The position numbers and the translations under genes are program-made. A stretch of DNA of 64,000 nucleotides from Termitomyces sp. T153 (lineage: Eukaryota > Basidiomycota > Agaricomycetes > Agaricales > Lyophyllaceae), in NCBI GenBank assembly GCA_018296165.2, contig JACKQL020000036.1, forward strand, positions 62,001-126,000, given 5' to 3'. Of the stretch, positions 22,597 to 33,960 are shown one piece after another (the stretch's first letter is position 1; every line of letters begins with the position of its first letter). The notes beneath the pieces were generated by a model that saw nothing but the letters and a program-made list of their open reading frames with translations, had not been told where the DNA came from and made no database searches.

Positions 22597-24770
22597 TTAG
22601 CTCGGAGGCATAGTGGTGCTTCCAGATCGCACTCTTGATGGCGTCTCAGGCTTTGATCCCGACATACCATCTGTACTTTTCCGCCCAGCTGGGCGGCCTA
22701 TGCGACTCCGAGCCAGTCCTGGTGTTGATATGGCAGAGGGTGGAGGTCTTGTCTGTGCCATCATGATGCTGGCATGAAGCCCGGGCAATTGGGGCAAAGT
22801 CTTGCCTTGATTAAATTTCGTACTCGACGAGGGAGTACCAGAAGCAGGTCGAGGTAGCACGGTCGTTGGCCGGTCTCGGCCACTGTCGAAAGGAGATATG
22901 GCGGTGCTTGCACCGAGAGACGATCGCTTTTTCTGGTCATTCAATCCTCCATTGCCGATTGGGAGTTTGAGCCCTGTTATCCCGGCAGTCGACGAGTGAG
23001 CATATAACCCGGTAGATGGTAATGGAAGCAACGTTGGAGTGGCAGGGCGTGAAGTGGGGGTGGGAATCGAACTCGTCGTAGTCGTACTACTGCCAACAGA
23101 TAAACGCGACGGAGGTCGACGAATCCCTGTAGAAGGAGCGACGCTCGGAGCAAAAGGATTAGACTGAGGTGAAGTTAACGTGGGGGATGTGAGAGTGCTC
23201 AATGCTGATGGGCGGAAAGAAGTTGGAACATGAGAAGGGCTTGAGTTGGATATTCTTCGTTTTTCGTGCTCCTTCAGTGGGGACGGTGAATCTTCCATGA
23301 TGAGGACCCATCCCGAAGAGTCACCTTTCTGGTTCTTTTCTGATCCACTATCGTTACTCCGCCCAGATTCTCCGCTCCGTCGATGAGTTAAACTCTCCCA
23401 ACTAGTCTTCGCGGCTGATGATTTGTTCGAGAAGGTGGATGCAGTTGTTGATGTCGGACTGACGAAGGTAAGGGAATGAGGGTTGTGCCTCGTTGTTATG
23501 CTTCCCATGCGTAGTCTAGGAACACGAGTATGGATCTTCTGTTCAAGGTTACGCACGCGTGCACGCATTTCTGATACCATCTGAACACCTTTACTCTTGG
23601 AAGTGGTACTTGTTGATGCAGTGCTCGTCGAACGATTGACGACTTTCGGTGGAGGCCGCGTAGTGGGAGTACGAGGAGTTGACGTGTATAATGAGGGAAG
23701 AGTAGTCGATCTCGTAACGCGGGAATGGAAGGGAGGAGTAGCAATTCTTGACTTGTTTGATTGGAGGCCTGCACGGTCTGATTGGCCACCCATGGCTACT
23801 GCTTTGGGAGTGGCTTGCAGGGAGGAACTATCAGAAGGAAGGTCCTCAGAGCTAGGGGATGATTCGTCAAGTTCAAGGTTTGGTGGTGGGGGGGTGCTTA
23901 AAAGGTCGTCGTGAGAGAGCGTTGATATCGGAGGGAAAGTTGTTTGGGACTCTTCGGGGGGAGGGGCTTCTACTGGTAGTTTGCTTAATTGGGCCGTAAG
24001 ACTTGCAACTTGGTCCTTCAGGATGGAGATTTCGACATTGGCATCTGAAAAGAATATCGTACATTAGTTAGTTCCGCGTGCGCTGCCGACACCCAAAACA
24101 CACACCTCGAAGTTCGTCTCGAAGGCGTTGAGAATCTTCTTCAAGGCTAGCCTTCTCAAGAAGTTCATGCTCCAGAAGTATCTTCTCTTCTAAGGCACGC
24201 GAATACTTGGCCTCCATATCAGCCAAGCTCGATGACACAGCTCGCTCATTCCTTTCTAGATCATCATTGCCCATCTCTAAATCACGCAGTTGGATCTTTG
24301 CTTGCTGAAAGTCTTGACGAAGCGTATCTAGCTCGCGTTGCAAGGATGCTGTAGTGGTGTTATGATTTGTCTGAAGCGACATGAACTTGCCCTGTGGCGA
24401 GGGGTTAGCGAGATACGCTGATGCATTGCCAGAGACAGACCTTCCACTCATCGCGTTCAGATTCGGCTCGAATTGCCTTGACCTTGAGCTCTTGTTGAGC
24501 CTTTTCCGTGCGCTGCAGCTCATTCTCCAACTCGGCTTCGAGCTCCTTACTAGCATGATGAAATTCATCGAGTTCGGCGCGAGTTTCTGCCAACATGTCG
24601 GCGACCTAGAGGAAACTTGAGAGCAGACTCAAGAAAGGGTTCTAGACTATGTACTTCATTGTATTTTGCGCGCCAGTCGGTTGACAGAGGTGAGTAGCTG
24701 GCTGAAGGTGAGGAAAGAAACAGTTAGTGGCATGGGATGCGTACCTAACCTGGTTGTCGTCGAAAGACAT
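22597..24770 (-). CDS. nudE: NudE/NDEL1-like dynein regulator
   Basis: NudE binds LIS1 (NudF) and dynein and supports nuclear migration in hyphae. The start gives MSFDDNQ, followed by a short exon, then a long N-terminal coiled coil: ADMLAETRAELDEFHHASKE, ELQRTEKAQQELKVKAIRAE then SERDEWK, GKFMSLQTNHNTTTASLQRE, LRDLEMGNDDLERNERAVSS and LLEHELLEKASLEEDSQRLR. This is the conserved LIS1/dynein-binding coiled coil and matches the family closely. The C-terminal half, in the large last exon, is Ser/Thr/Pro-rich and low in complexity, with a short basic helical patch VSEMRARVRNLEQKIHTRV. The product is roughly 650 residues, near the size of fungal NudE proteins. It is on the same strand as CSL4, 200 bp away. 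Confidence 0.85.
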
Positions 24771-24968
24771 TCGTTTATCCTTGCGCAAGGGATCCGCCGT
24801 CGAGAGGACGGCGGTCATGGCCGAACGGATAGAGTGAGTAAATGCAGAACACAAAGGAGGGCAAGCAATAGTGCAGATTGCCAAATTTGGAATGTCGGAG
24901 AATTGTGTTGCGACAACGTTGGCAAGTAACAGGATTGTCATATTGAACGATGTATAATACAGAGTACA

Positions 24969-25670
24969 CTACAGATTTTCAGGTTTTGCACACTTGCGTT
25001 TCTCAATCTTGCCTGTCTTTGGACAGCGCATCTCCTGCCACGAGACGGGTTCCATTGTTGCGCCTGTCGAACATGAGAACGAAAGACGCGATTGTGCAGA
25101 CTGAGCGATCACCTGCTTCGCTTGTTGCAAATATAACCCCCAGGTCATTTCTGGCGGTCGTCACAAAATAGCTGCGCGCGTCGCCCAAGGATATCTGGAT
25201 AAATCAACGGACAGTCCACGCATGTCGTTACGGGCCACCCACCACGACACCCCGAACAACATCGCCTCCCCTGAAGCAGTCTGGAATCTTGACTCTGTCC
25301 TTCTCGGTCGCCCGTACATCCTGCGTGCGGATGACGCCGGTGAATTCTTCGCCAGGAGGAAGAGGCACGCCGTCGACCACGGTGATCGCAAGCATGGCCT
25401 GAAGGGGCGATAGCCGGGTGATGGAGCCGAGCACGACCGAGTTGGGTGCGGGAGGATGGGGACGGGGGCGAGATATGGTCAGTGTCTAGGAGATAAGTAG
25501 TCAGTCGAGTGGATGGGCAGAAAGAGACGACGAACAGAGGCATGATTGCGAGGAATGCCCACGAGGCTGGCTCTGACGAGGGCATCCCTGGAATAGAGGC
25601 CAGGGCCAAGCTGGGGCGCTGGCCGGGGAAGAGATACGGGCTGGCCGGGCAGCACAAGCTCAGACGCCAT
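24969..25670 (-). CDS. CSL4: Csl4-like RNA exosome subunit
   Basis: Csl4 is one of the S1/zinc-ribbon cap proteins of the nuclear and cytoplasmic RNA exosome. Four exons join in frame to about 183 residues. Exon 1 is MASELVLPGQPVSLPRPAPQ to NHAS, which forms the N-terminal domain. Exon 2 holds the S1 RNA-binding fold (VVLGSITRLSPLQAMLAITV, FTGVIRTQDVRATEKDRVKI, FRGGDVVRG). Exon 3 is ISLGDARSYFVTTARNDLGV. Exon 4 has the C-terminal ribbon VSWQEMRCPKTGKIEKRKCA, with only two of the zinc-ribbon cysteines in sight. All features are diagnostic. The start lies 73 bp from the LAT1 start on the opposite strand. Confidence 0.9.
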
Positions 25671-25743
25671 GCGGTGGCTTTGGTTCTGTTTACACACCCA
25701 TCCACCAACTTGTCATCCCAGCCCAAAATTCTCGTCGTCCCCC
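25671..25743. promoter_or_regulatory. 73-bp bidirectional promoter, CSL4 / LAT1
   Basis: Only 73 bp separate the start codons of the divergent CSL4 and LAT1 genes, so promoter and both 5' leaders must be shared or overlap the genes. No TATA box is evident. Confidence 0.6.
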
Positions 25744-27349
25744 ATGGCTTCCCTCGCTGCTGCCCGCCTCTTCACGCGCCGTACGTCGTCCAGCTCCTGC
25801 TTGAATCTCCAGCTCACCTCTCTCCCCAGGTTTCCATCTTTCCCCACGTCGCAGCGCGTTGTCGCGTTTCAACATGCCAGCAATGAGCCCCACCATGTCC
25901 GAGGGAGGCATTGCTGCCTGGAAGAAGAAGGAGGGCGAAGCTTTTGCCACTGGTGACGTCTTGCTCGAGATTGTGAGCCCATTTCTGTTCTTCGCCGTCC
26001 TGCTTGACTCCTCCATCCGCCCCAGGAAACCGACAAAGCAACTATCGATGTTGAAGCTCAAGACGACGGTATTCTAGCCAAGATCATTGTAAGTCGGCAC
26101 TCTGGTGCAATATCCTTGATGTTTATCCTTCTCTCCTCTCTAGGCCCAAGACGGTGCCAAGGGTGTCCAGGTTGGCGTTCCAATCGCCATCCTTGCCGAG
26201 GAGGGTGATGATCTGTCTGGAGCCGCCGAATTCGCGTCACAGGCTGTTTCTGAATCGACTAGTGCAGGCAAGTCTGAAAAGGCTCCAGAACCTTCTAAAC
26301 CTGCCACACCTGAACCACCAAGGCCCGAGCCTTCAGGTCCTCAAGTGGACTCGAAACCCGAACTGCCGACAGGGGATCGTATCTTTGCGTCACCAATTGC
26401 AAAGAAAATTGCTTTGGAACGTGGCATTCCTCTGGCACAAATAAAAGGCTCCGGTCCCTCTGGTCGTATCATTCGTGTCGATGTCGAAAATTACAAATCC
26501 GCGCCAGCACCACCAACAACAGTTCTATCGGCCGAGGCCGACTACGTCGACACTCCCATATCCAATATGCGTCGCACCATTGGTTCGCGTCTCACCCAGT
26601 CGAAGCAAGAACTGCCTCACTATTACCTCACGGTCAACGTCCACATGGACAAGGTCCTCAAACTAAGAGAAGTATTTAATAAGACTTTGACCGAGAAAGA
26701 CAAGTCAGCGAAGCTAAGCGTCAATGACTTTATCGTCAAGGCCGTTGCTTGCGCCCTATCTGATGTTCCCGAAGCGAATTCCGCTTGGCTAGGTGAAGTC
26801 ATCAGGACGTATGTGATATTCTATTCATGGACTCAGCGTCAACTTATTTTTCCTGAATAGGTACAAGAAGGCAGATATCTCTGTTGCAGTCGCTACACCG
26901 ACTGGACTCATCACCCCCATTGTAAAAGATGCTGGCTCAAAGGGTCTCGCCACAATATCTGCCGAAACAAAAGCCCTTGCCAAGAAGGCTCGTGACGGCA
27001 AACTACAGCCAGCAGAATACCAGGTATGCTATTCTGTGCAAATCTCTTCTTGTTATTGCTTCTGATCGCTTTTTGACAGGGTGGTACCTTCACGATATCT
27101 AATCTCGGAATGTACGGCGTTGAACATTTCACTGCCATTATCAACCCCCCTCAATCATGTATCCTTGCCGTTGGTGCTACCCAACCGACTCTTGTTCCCG
27201 CACCAGAAGAGGAACGTGGCTTCAAGACCGTTCAGATCATGAAGGTTACCTTGAGCTCTGATCATCGTACTGTTGATGGCGCTGTTGGCGCGAGATGGTT
27301 GGCAGCGTTCAAGGGATATCTGGAAAATCCTTTGACATTCATGCTTTAA
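25744..27349 (+). CDS. LAT1: Pyruvate dehydrogenase E2 (dihydrolipoamide acetyltransferase)
   Basis: E2 forms the core of the mitochondrial pyruvate dehydrogenase complex and moves acetyl groups from its lipoyl arm to CoA. Six exons join in frame. The start [20 protein letters not shown] is an Arg-rich presequence. A lipoyl domain follows ([20 protein letters not shown], with the lipoylated lysine in [11 protein letters not shown]). After a Pro-rich linker comes the E1/E3-binding domain ([20 protein letters not shown] then [13 protein letters not shown]), then the catalytic domain with [20 protein letters not shown], the [14 protein letters not shown] strand and the active-site motif DHRTVDGA. 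The product is about 450 residues, with one lipoyl domain as in other fungi. It is divergent from CSL4 and about 8 kb from LIP5, whose product makes its cofactor. Confidence 0.95.
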
Positions 27350-27592
27350 GGGATTAAGTTGGAATACTTATACGCGGGCATCTTAACCCATTCTTTCTTA
27401 TAGAGCTAATCGGTAGTAATATCTCTTTTATCGCAGTACTTGTATAGATTGCTTCCATTGGGGACGTGTATCGTCATCACCATATTTGGAAAGAAGTGTT
27501 CTCCACAAAAGTAAGACCTCTTATTAAGTAGCGGTTTTGCCTTTCTGCCTGTTTCCCTGACGTTTTGTCAGCCCTTGCAAGAAGTTTATCAC

Positions 27593-29959
27593 ATGGATGC
27601 GCATGCAGGTGTCTTGCCAATCAAGGAAGAGGCGTTTTGGGCTTCCATTATCGCCAAATGGTCCGATGCCTGTAATAATATTGTTTTGTTGAAAGCCGAG
27701 CTCGAAAAAGCACAATCAGAGGTGCGTCATTCTAATTTACAGTCAGCTGAACTTTGCTCAGAATTGACAGTCTCGTCAACACCAAGAGTGCATAAACGCG
27801 CTGCGGGCTCGAGAAGAAACCTTAGTCGGTGAACGAGATAAGTTGGTTCAAGAGGCGCGTCATCTACTTTTGGTGTTATCGATGACGTGTCTTTCATCCT
27901 GTCTCATAGTTTGAGAAATATCGCAAGCTTACCGCTGTTCAACTTAAGGCCAAAGAGGATGCCTGTCACTCACAAATTCAATGTGTAACGGCCCAATCAA
28001 TGTCATCCCAAGCTCATGACGAAATCATGCGTACTAAGCTTCGCGAAGCCGAGGAAGGTCTGGCCAGAGCCAAGAGCGAATATTTACATATGAAGGACCA
28101 GGTAGATCATACTTTTGAAATCATTTGACGGACAGTGACTTGACGAGTCCACAGTCAGATTCACATCTTCAGCGCAAAGATGAGGAACTTCAACGCAAAA
28201 ATACAGAAATCGCAGCCCTTGCTCTATTGAAAGATAAACTGGAAGAAGCAAATTCAACTCTAATGAACGAGAAGCAGAGCCTCGAAGATGAATTTAAATC
28301 GAACAAAACCATATGGCAAAAACAGGTCTGTCTCCACTTGCTTTTAGTGTGTCTGCTTATTAAATATTTTTCCATCAGCTTGCAGAATTGGAAAGTCTAC
28401 ATGATAAACACCAGGAAGGTAAGAGTGTTCCTTTGGCTCAGAATCCAGAGCTTGATGCCGACCGGGACCTTCGTCGCGTAAGCCATTCTTCTCGAATCTT
28501 TATAATGTACTTACATCATCGACTCAGCGTAATTCTACAGATCTCGAATTGCAGGAAAAGCTTGCAGCCCTGTCACAAGAGGCGTGTCTGTGTGTAAACT
28601 TTGCTTCTACCGACTAATGCCGTGAACAATAGATCGAGTCACTGAAATCTAGTGCAGCCGCTGACAATCAAGAGAAAGATGCCTTGCGCGAGGAGCTTTC
28701 TTCTACACATGAAAAGTTGCGTAAAGCGAACGAGACGAATCAGCTGCTCCTTGACAAAAATAGGACGCTGTCGCAGAATCTTACCAAATTCAAGAAGGGT
28801 TTGAAGTCAAGGCCGGTAAGGACTTACCTTAATTGAGACTTGGTTCTGCTTGTAACTTGGAAATTATAGCTTCGAGATACACCATCGACGGCAACATCTC
28901 AACATAATGTTACTTCGACGTCGACGCCCGCGAAACAAAAGCCGACTTCAGCTGAGTCCAACAAACAAGAGTCGGGTTGTACCATAATTAAGGAAAAGGG
29001 CTCCCGTAAATTTCTCTGTCCACCACCCCCGCACACGAACGGGACTTCAACGAAGAGCAAGGCAGTATTGTCACAGCCAGTCATGCAGTCTGTTTCTGCA
29101 TGTTACTCCTCAACGCCCATACCTGAAGCTCGGCGACGAACGTTGGCGCAGCTGACTGATTACATTCCTGATGTTGACTGCACTGATGTCACATTCAGAA
29201 GAGCGCTCCTAGCTAGCTCTATTGGTGGTTCTATTCAGTCGCTCATAGTTAGGTGCGAAATTTAGTGAATTATCGTTATTGTCTGCTTCCATTGATCAGG
29301 TAGCACAGGGTCACGCAAAGCCAGACTGCGCTAGCAAAGACACATGATATATCAATGTACCTATGCCCTGCCCTCGAACTCAACCCGTGGTGCCCGACCA
29401 CTCCTGGGAAACACGGTTATATGTTTGTGGGGCTTGGACAGGAAGAAAAAACTTTTATGGAACCCCATGTTGGCTTGAATGTTTTTCTTGGAAAAACACG
29501 ATCACATGGTAAACCGAAGGAATATTGTTACCTTGGTGTCTACACAGCGGTGCGTGTAAATGGGTTAAGTGTTGATGAATGGAATTCCCTGTCTGATGAG
29601 GTAGAAACATATTTTCTTGATGAAGCTATAATAATCACCGCTGATATCCTCTATAGTTCAAAATCATCTATTCTAATACTACCAAGGAAAAGAATAAAGA
29701 TCCTAGAACTGTTGAAGTCATAAGAGCTGCATATGACGCAGGTGGACTATCTGTCCCATGCGTGCGCCTGCAATGCACCGGCTTCAACGAGGGTCTCTAC
29801 AATGTTTTATTAGCTGCCCGCTCTGCACCCTCACCGCCGCGGCCTGACCGTACTGCGGAAAAGCGTAGACGAGATGATGAAGATGATTATCCTGCACAGT
29901 CAAGGAGGTCGGCCCCGCATGAAACAAACGTTGCAGTGGGACCGAAGGACAAGCTCTAA
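27593..29959 (+). CDS. Coiled-coil protein with C-terminal DUF6697-like domain
   Basis: A multi-exon gene (about ten exons). The start MDAHAGVLPIKEEAFWASII is followed by a long coiled coil (LLKAELEKAQSE, FEKYRKLTAVQLKAKEDA, HLQRKDEELQRKNTEIAALA, EIESLKSSAAADNQEKDALR, NQLLLDKNRTLSQNLTKFKK). A Ser/Thr/Lys-rich linker and IPEARRRTLAQLTDYIPDVD come next. The C-terminal domain has SMYLCPALELNPWCPTTPGK, HGYMFVGLGQEEK, YCYLGVYTAVRVNGLSVDEW and IRAAYDAGGLSVPCVRLQCT then GFNEGLYNVL, which resembles the basidiomycete DUF6697 domain. It ends in a Lys/Arg/Asp-rich tail. Exon joins near 29266-29303 need a GTTAGG donor, and some boundaries are uncertain. Function is unknown. Confidence 0.65.
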
Positions 29960-30316
29960 ATATGTACCATCCATTCAAATCGTTCTTCTAAGTGGCCATC
30001 TGCAAAACGATACACCCTTGGTTATGAATAGTGCTAGGCTAATTAGGACCACATATATCATCGGGACAGTGCTTCTGTACAATATTATTCTCGACCCGGA
30101 CAGATTTCATATATGAAATCTGACCGTCGAACTTTGACTCAGCGTAAATATATGGATGAGGGAGAACCAAATCGAAGGTTATCTCCGAAAACAGTCTTGA
30201 AATCAAGTCTCGATCAAAAGCTTGACTGCGAGTTTGTTAGTAACATCCCTCATGCTTGGCCAATTGCGTCGCAAGACACCGCTTCCCGCTCCAGGTCATC
30301 TGCAATCTGATTATAG
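29960..30316. other. Segment upstream of KAE1 exon 2
   Basis: About 360 bp with no assigned exon. It must hold the KAE1 promoter and probably the short 5' exon with its start codon, which I could not place. A plus-strand frame at 30113-30310 is open but does not splice convincingly into KAE1. Confidence 0.35.
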
Positions 30317-31720
30317 TTTTATGATCGCTCTACTGAGTCTAGTCAAGCAGAAAGACCTTATCTTGCACTTGGTCTGGAGGGGTCTGCAAACAAGTTTGGG
30401 GCCGGTGTTATCAAGCATTCTGAGGATGGATCAACCTCTGTCCTATCCAATATCAGGCATACATATATCACTCCCCCTGGAGAAGGCTTTCAGCCGCGAG
30501 ACACGGCTCTCCACCATCGGGAATGGGCCTTGAAAATAATTAAGCAATGTCTCGTCCAAGCTGATGTCTCGATCCACGATTTGGATTGCATTTGTTATAC
30601 AAAAGGTGAATCACTTAAATTTGACTTGTTCAAGGCTATCCTAACCACACCAAAAGGCCCCGGAATGGGTGCACCTTTACAGTCTGTTGCCATTGTTGCT
30701 CGGATGCTGGCCCTTATGTTTGACAAACCATTGGTTGGCGTAAATCACTGTGTCGGCCGTATGTTCCTTGATATTTATAGGTTCTCAAGTTTGAACGTTG
30801 TTTCCCAGATATTGAGATGGGTAGAGAGATAACTGGAGCTCAAAATCCAGTTGTTTTATATGTTTCAGGCGGTAACACCCAGGTGATAGCTTACTCCCGA
30901 CAGTGCTATCGAATATTTGGTGAAACGTTAGATATTGCTGTGGGTAATTGCCTGGACCGCTTTGCAAGAGTGATTGACTTGAGCAACGATCCAAGTCCAG
31001 GGTATAATATCGAACAGGAGGCTAAGAGGTCAGCATGATTGTTGATATCTTGGTCTGCCAAAGCAATTGATGTGCCATGAACAGAGGAAAGCGACTGTTG
31101 CCTTTACCATATGCAACGAAAGGAATGGATGTCAGCCTCTCTGGCATACTGACATCTGTGGAAGCTTACACAATGGATAAGCGTTTCTGTCAAGACGGGA
31201 AACTTCGGGAGAACAACAACGACGATATCATCACACCTGCTGACCTTTGTTTCTCTCTCCAAGAAACTGTTTTCGCTATGTTGGTGGAGATTACAGAACG
31301 AGCCATGGCTCACATTGGGAGCAAAGAAGTCCTCATTGTCGGGGGGGTGGGTTGTGAGTAAGAATTCTGTTTGAGTTTCGTGATCTCAATGTCTTCTTCA
31401 AGGTAACGAACGCCTACAAGATATGATGGGTGTCATGGCAAAAGAGAGAGGTGGACAGGTTTTTGCTACGGATGAACGGTATTCGGAAACTCACATCTTT
31501 ATGGTTTGAAAGAGACTGAATGGTGTCACCAGGTTTTGTATAGATAACGGAATCATGATTGCACAAGCTGGCCTTCTCGCATTCCGAATGGGACAGACAA
31601 CTCCTTTGGCGAAGAGTACATGTACACAAAGGTTTGGTTCAACCGACTTGACACGCCTCTTAATTGACTGGCTTTGGTAGATTCAGAACGGATGAAGTTC
31701 ACGTTGCATGGCGTGGATGA
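30317..31720 (+). CDS. KAE1: KAE1-like tRNA N6-threonylcarbamoyladenosine transferase (KEOPS)
   Basis: Kae1 is the catalytic subunit of KEOPS and adds threonylcarbamoyl to A37 of ANN-decoding tRNAs. Exons join in frame from [20 protein letters not shown] through [60 protein letters not shown] (metal-binding histidines), [86 protein letters not shown] and [20 protein letters not shown] to the end [12 protein letters not shown]. Seven or so introns are canonical, and no frame fault was found. The 5' end is unresolved: in-frame sequence upstream of [12 protein letters not shown] meets TAG at 30314-30316 with no ATG, so a short upstream exon is expected. The stop is 51 bp from the convergent GT8 gene. 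Confidence 0.88.
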
Positions 31721-31771
31721 TAACATTATATACCTATCGCTAAATCCAGCCTTCTATTATGGATCCTGTCA

Positions 31772-32870
31772 CTACGTTCGAACGTAGTCAACACTCGATA
31801 GTACGAATTGCCAACCACGAGGATCAGTTGTCTGCATCTCTTCACCCAACGTGTCAAACTGTTTCCACCACCATCTATTCATTTCTCCAAGTTGAGCCTC
31901 GGATTCCTGTGACGTAACTCTCGACTGCCAAGGTTTATCAGGAAGGATATAATGAAGGCATCGCACTTCGTCATCCCTCCAGAGATTGGGATGGATATAT
32001 CGTAAGGTTCGGAGTGCGTTGTAGTACCAATGAAGCGGCAACCATCTTCCTTCAAAGTATGCAGTAAGCAAGTCCTGATCAGGAAAAGAGAATTCCGCAA
32101 TTTTATCAGAAGTTGAAAGGAAATACACAATTCCTTCATAGAGTTCTTTGGAAGGATTTAGCACCACAGTACCCGAGTTGAGCTGCTTGTAGGGTCTCGG
32201 AGAAGTGTCTGTGTACGGCGGGGGTAAGGCTGTTGGATTATCTACTTTGGTGTGTGCACAATTTGCTGGGATCCTAATCAAAGTCAAGTATATGTATATA
32301 TGATGGTGGCTAGATAGCACTCTACCAGTCTGCAGGATAGTGTTTCAACTTCCGAGGGTTACAAGCACAGACATGAACGGCGGCGATATGATCTCTGGCG
32401 AGCTCGATATTCATCAAATCATCCATATTCTTCAACACGATCATATCACAATCCAAAAGGACAATGCGCTGTAGAAACCGAGGATCAGATTGAAAGTATA
32501 TTCAACTTCACTGAGTGCTTACATCGTACTCTATCAGTTCAAATCCTCTTTGTGTGATAATAAGCTATTGATAGTGAAATACTGGTAAGGAATACCTCAG
32601 CTTGGTCCATGTATCTGCAAATCTTGCATCGTGGGCAGCCAAGGAGTGTGACCCTTCCCTGGGCTGTAGACTGTCTACCTCACGTGTCAAAATACCTCGC
32701 ATGCGGAGAACGTCCCTTGCCTCTAAGGGTAGGGAGGGTGTGACCATCACAACGAGAGGATATTTCGAAGCGACTGCTCGTAGACCGTGATCTAGCACAA
32801 GAGTCCCAGCAAGATAAGACGTCTTAGTGAGCAATGTAACATATGCAGCCTTTTCAAGTCTTTGACTCAT
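31772..32870 (-). CDS. Glycosyltransferase family 8 (glycogenin-like) protein
   Basis: About five exons join to some 300 residues. The start MSQRLEKAAYVTLLTKTSYL is followed by AGTLVLDHGLRAVASKYPLV, EARDVLRMRGI, ADTWTKLR, GFELIEYD, then RIVLLDCDMIVLKNMDDLMN with the metal-binding DxD motif DCD, and AAVHVCACNPRKLKHYP. The last exon has LNSGTVVLNPSKELYEGIVY, FPDQDLLTAYFEGRWLPLHW and the C-terminal tail ending SSVDYVRT. This order is that of GT8 enzymes, which transfer sugars from UDP-sugar donors with retention. The acceptor is unknown, and galactinol synthase-like and glycogenin-like members look alike at this level. No signal peptide is seen, so a cytosolic enzyme is likely. Confidence 0.8.
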
Positions 32871-33134
32871 GGTGGTAAATAACGAAGATATGTAAGAGAT
32901 AATACATGGTCCAAATCCTCTATCTCGGCCATCTCCATACACACAAGTACAGAAAGCTCAGACAGGAATTATTGCATGAGCATGAACACGAGCATGACAT
33001 GACATGACAAGCTTAATTAGAATGGATCATCTCATATCTCAAAAGCTAGTACCCCTGTCACCAAAGCAAATGTAGAGTGGTAGCGTACAACAGGATATCG
33101 ATGAAATAGGACAGAAGTAACATCGACGGTCATT

Positions 33135-33499
33135 TTAACGAAGACGACTGAAAACAGATAGTCAGTTTATTGCTCGAGCAAAGTATACCATAAGACATAC
33201 CGAGCCTCACGCTCACTCTCCAAGAGAGCAAGGATATCTTCCTCTCGGACAGGGCCTTTCACATTGCGTATAATTGTCCGGGAAGTATCGTCCATAAATT
33301 CAACGCGGACCTGAGTGACACCTCCACGAGATCCTGTGCGACCGAGGACCTGTCCATGAAAGGTCAGTGACATGAGACCACAGACTACGCGCCGTAAATG
33401 ACCTTAATGACTTTTGCGAGTTTAACAGATGTTTTAGAGGAATCCTACAGATAAGATCAGAAAGACACTCATTGACTTAAAGAAAAGAAATTATACCAT
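33135..33499 (-). CDS. RPS28: 40S ribosomal protein S28 (eS28)
   Basis: Four exons join in frame: the ATG alone (33497-33499), then [14 protein letters not shown], then [20 protein letters not shown] with [20 protein letters not shown] and [10 protein letters not shown], and a final exon RLR-stop (stop at 33135-33137). The product is about 68 residues, the standard length, and its sequence is nearly invariant among eukaryotes. S28 sits on the 40S subunit near the mRNA exit channel. The start codon is separated from the next codon by an intron (33445-33496), the same arrangement as in SLX9 and RPL22 in this window. Confidence 0.95.
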
Positions 33500-33960
33500 G
33501 TTAACGAGAGGGTTGAAGGCGTGGAGAGGCAACGGCGACTTTTTTGTTGATGACTGAAAACAAGGTTTGCGAATCCGATAGGTTGAATCTCCGATCGGGG
33601 TATGGCCGAACTGTCAGTGATCCGGCTCATATACCTTTGACTGTGTGGACATGCCTGCTAATACTATTCGTGAACCACGTTCAATTAATTGACTGTCGTG
33701 AAGGTGGGATTCATATCCAAGTCATATCTTGACTATCAGAAACTTTAGTTCCAAGTCGAAGAATGCGACGGGGGAGACCGGTGCAACCAGCCACCTACAC
33801 AAAAGTCATACAATCTATAGGTACTCTCGATTCGATTCATCATGGGACCAGGAGAAGCACTGAAGGTGGGCGAGTCCCGATCATAAAGATGGTACAATTA
33901 CAAATGAGAATTCTACAGATCTAGAAATGTACTGTATGTCTACTAAGTGATATCAATGAT
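33500..33960. other. Intergenic segment between RPS28 and LIP5
   Basis: About 460 bp carrying the RPS28 promoter and the LIP5 3' region. A 62-codon plus-strand frame at 33544-33732 has no recognisable feature. I see nothing else in it. Confidence 0.4.

Noticed and set aside
23597..23914. Plus-strand 105-codon Gly/Val/Arg-rich frame
   Set aside because: Antisense shadow of the Ser/Thr/Pro-rich part of nudE.
32970..33010. CATGA/CATGACATGA short repeats
   Set aside because: A brief simple-sequence run between GT8 and RPS28 with no sign of function.
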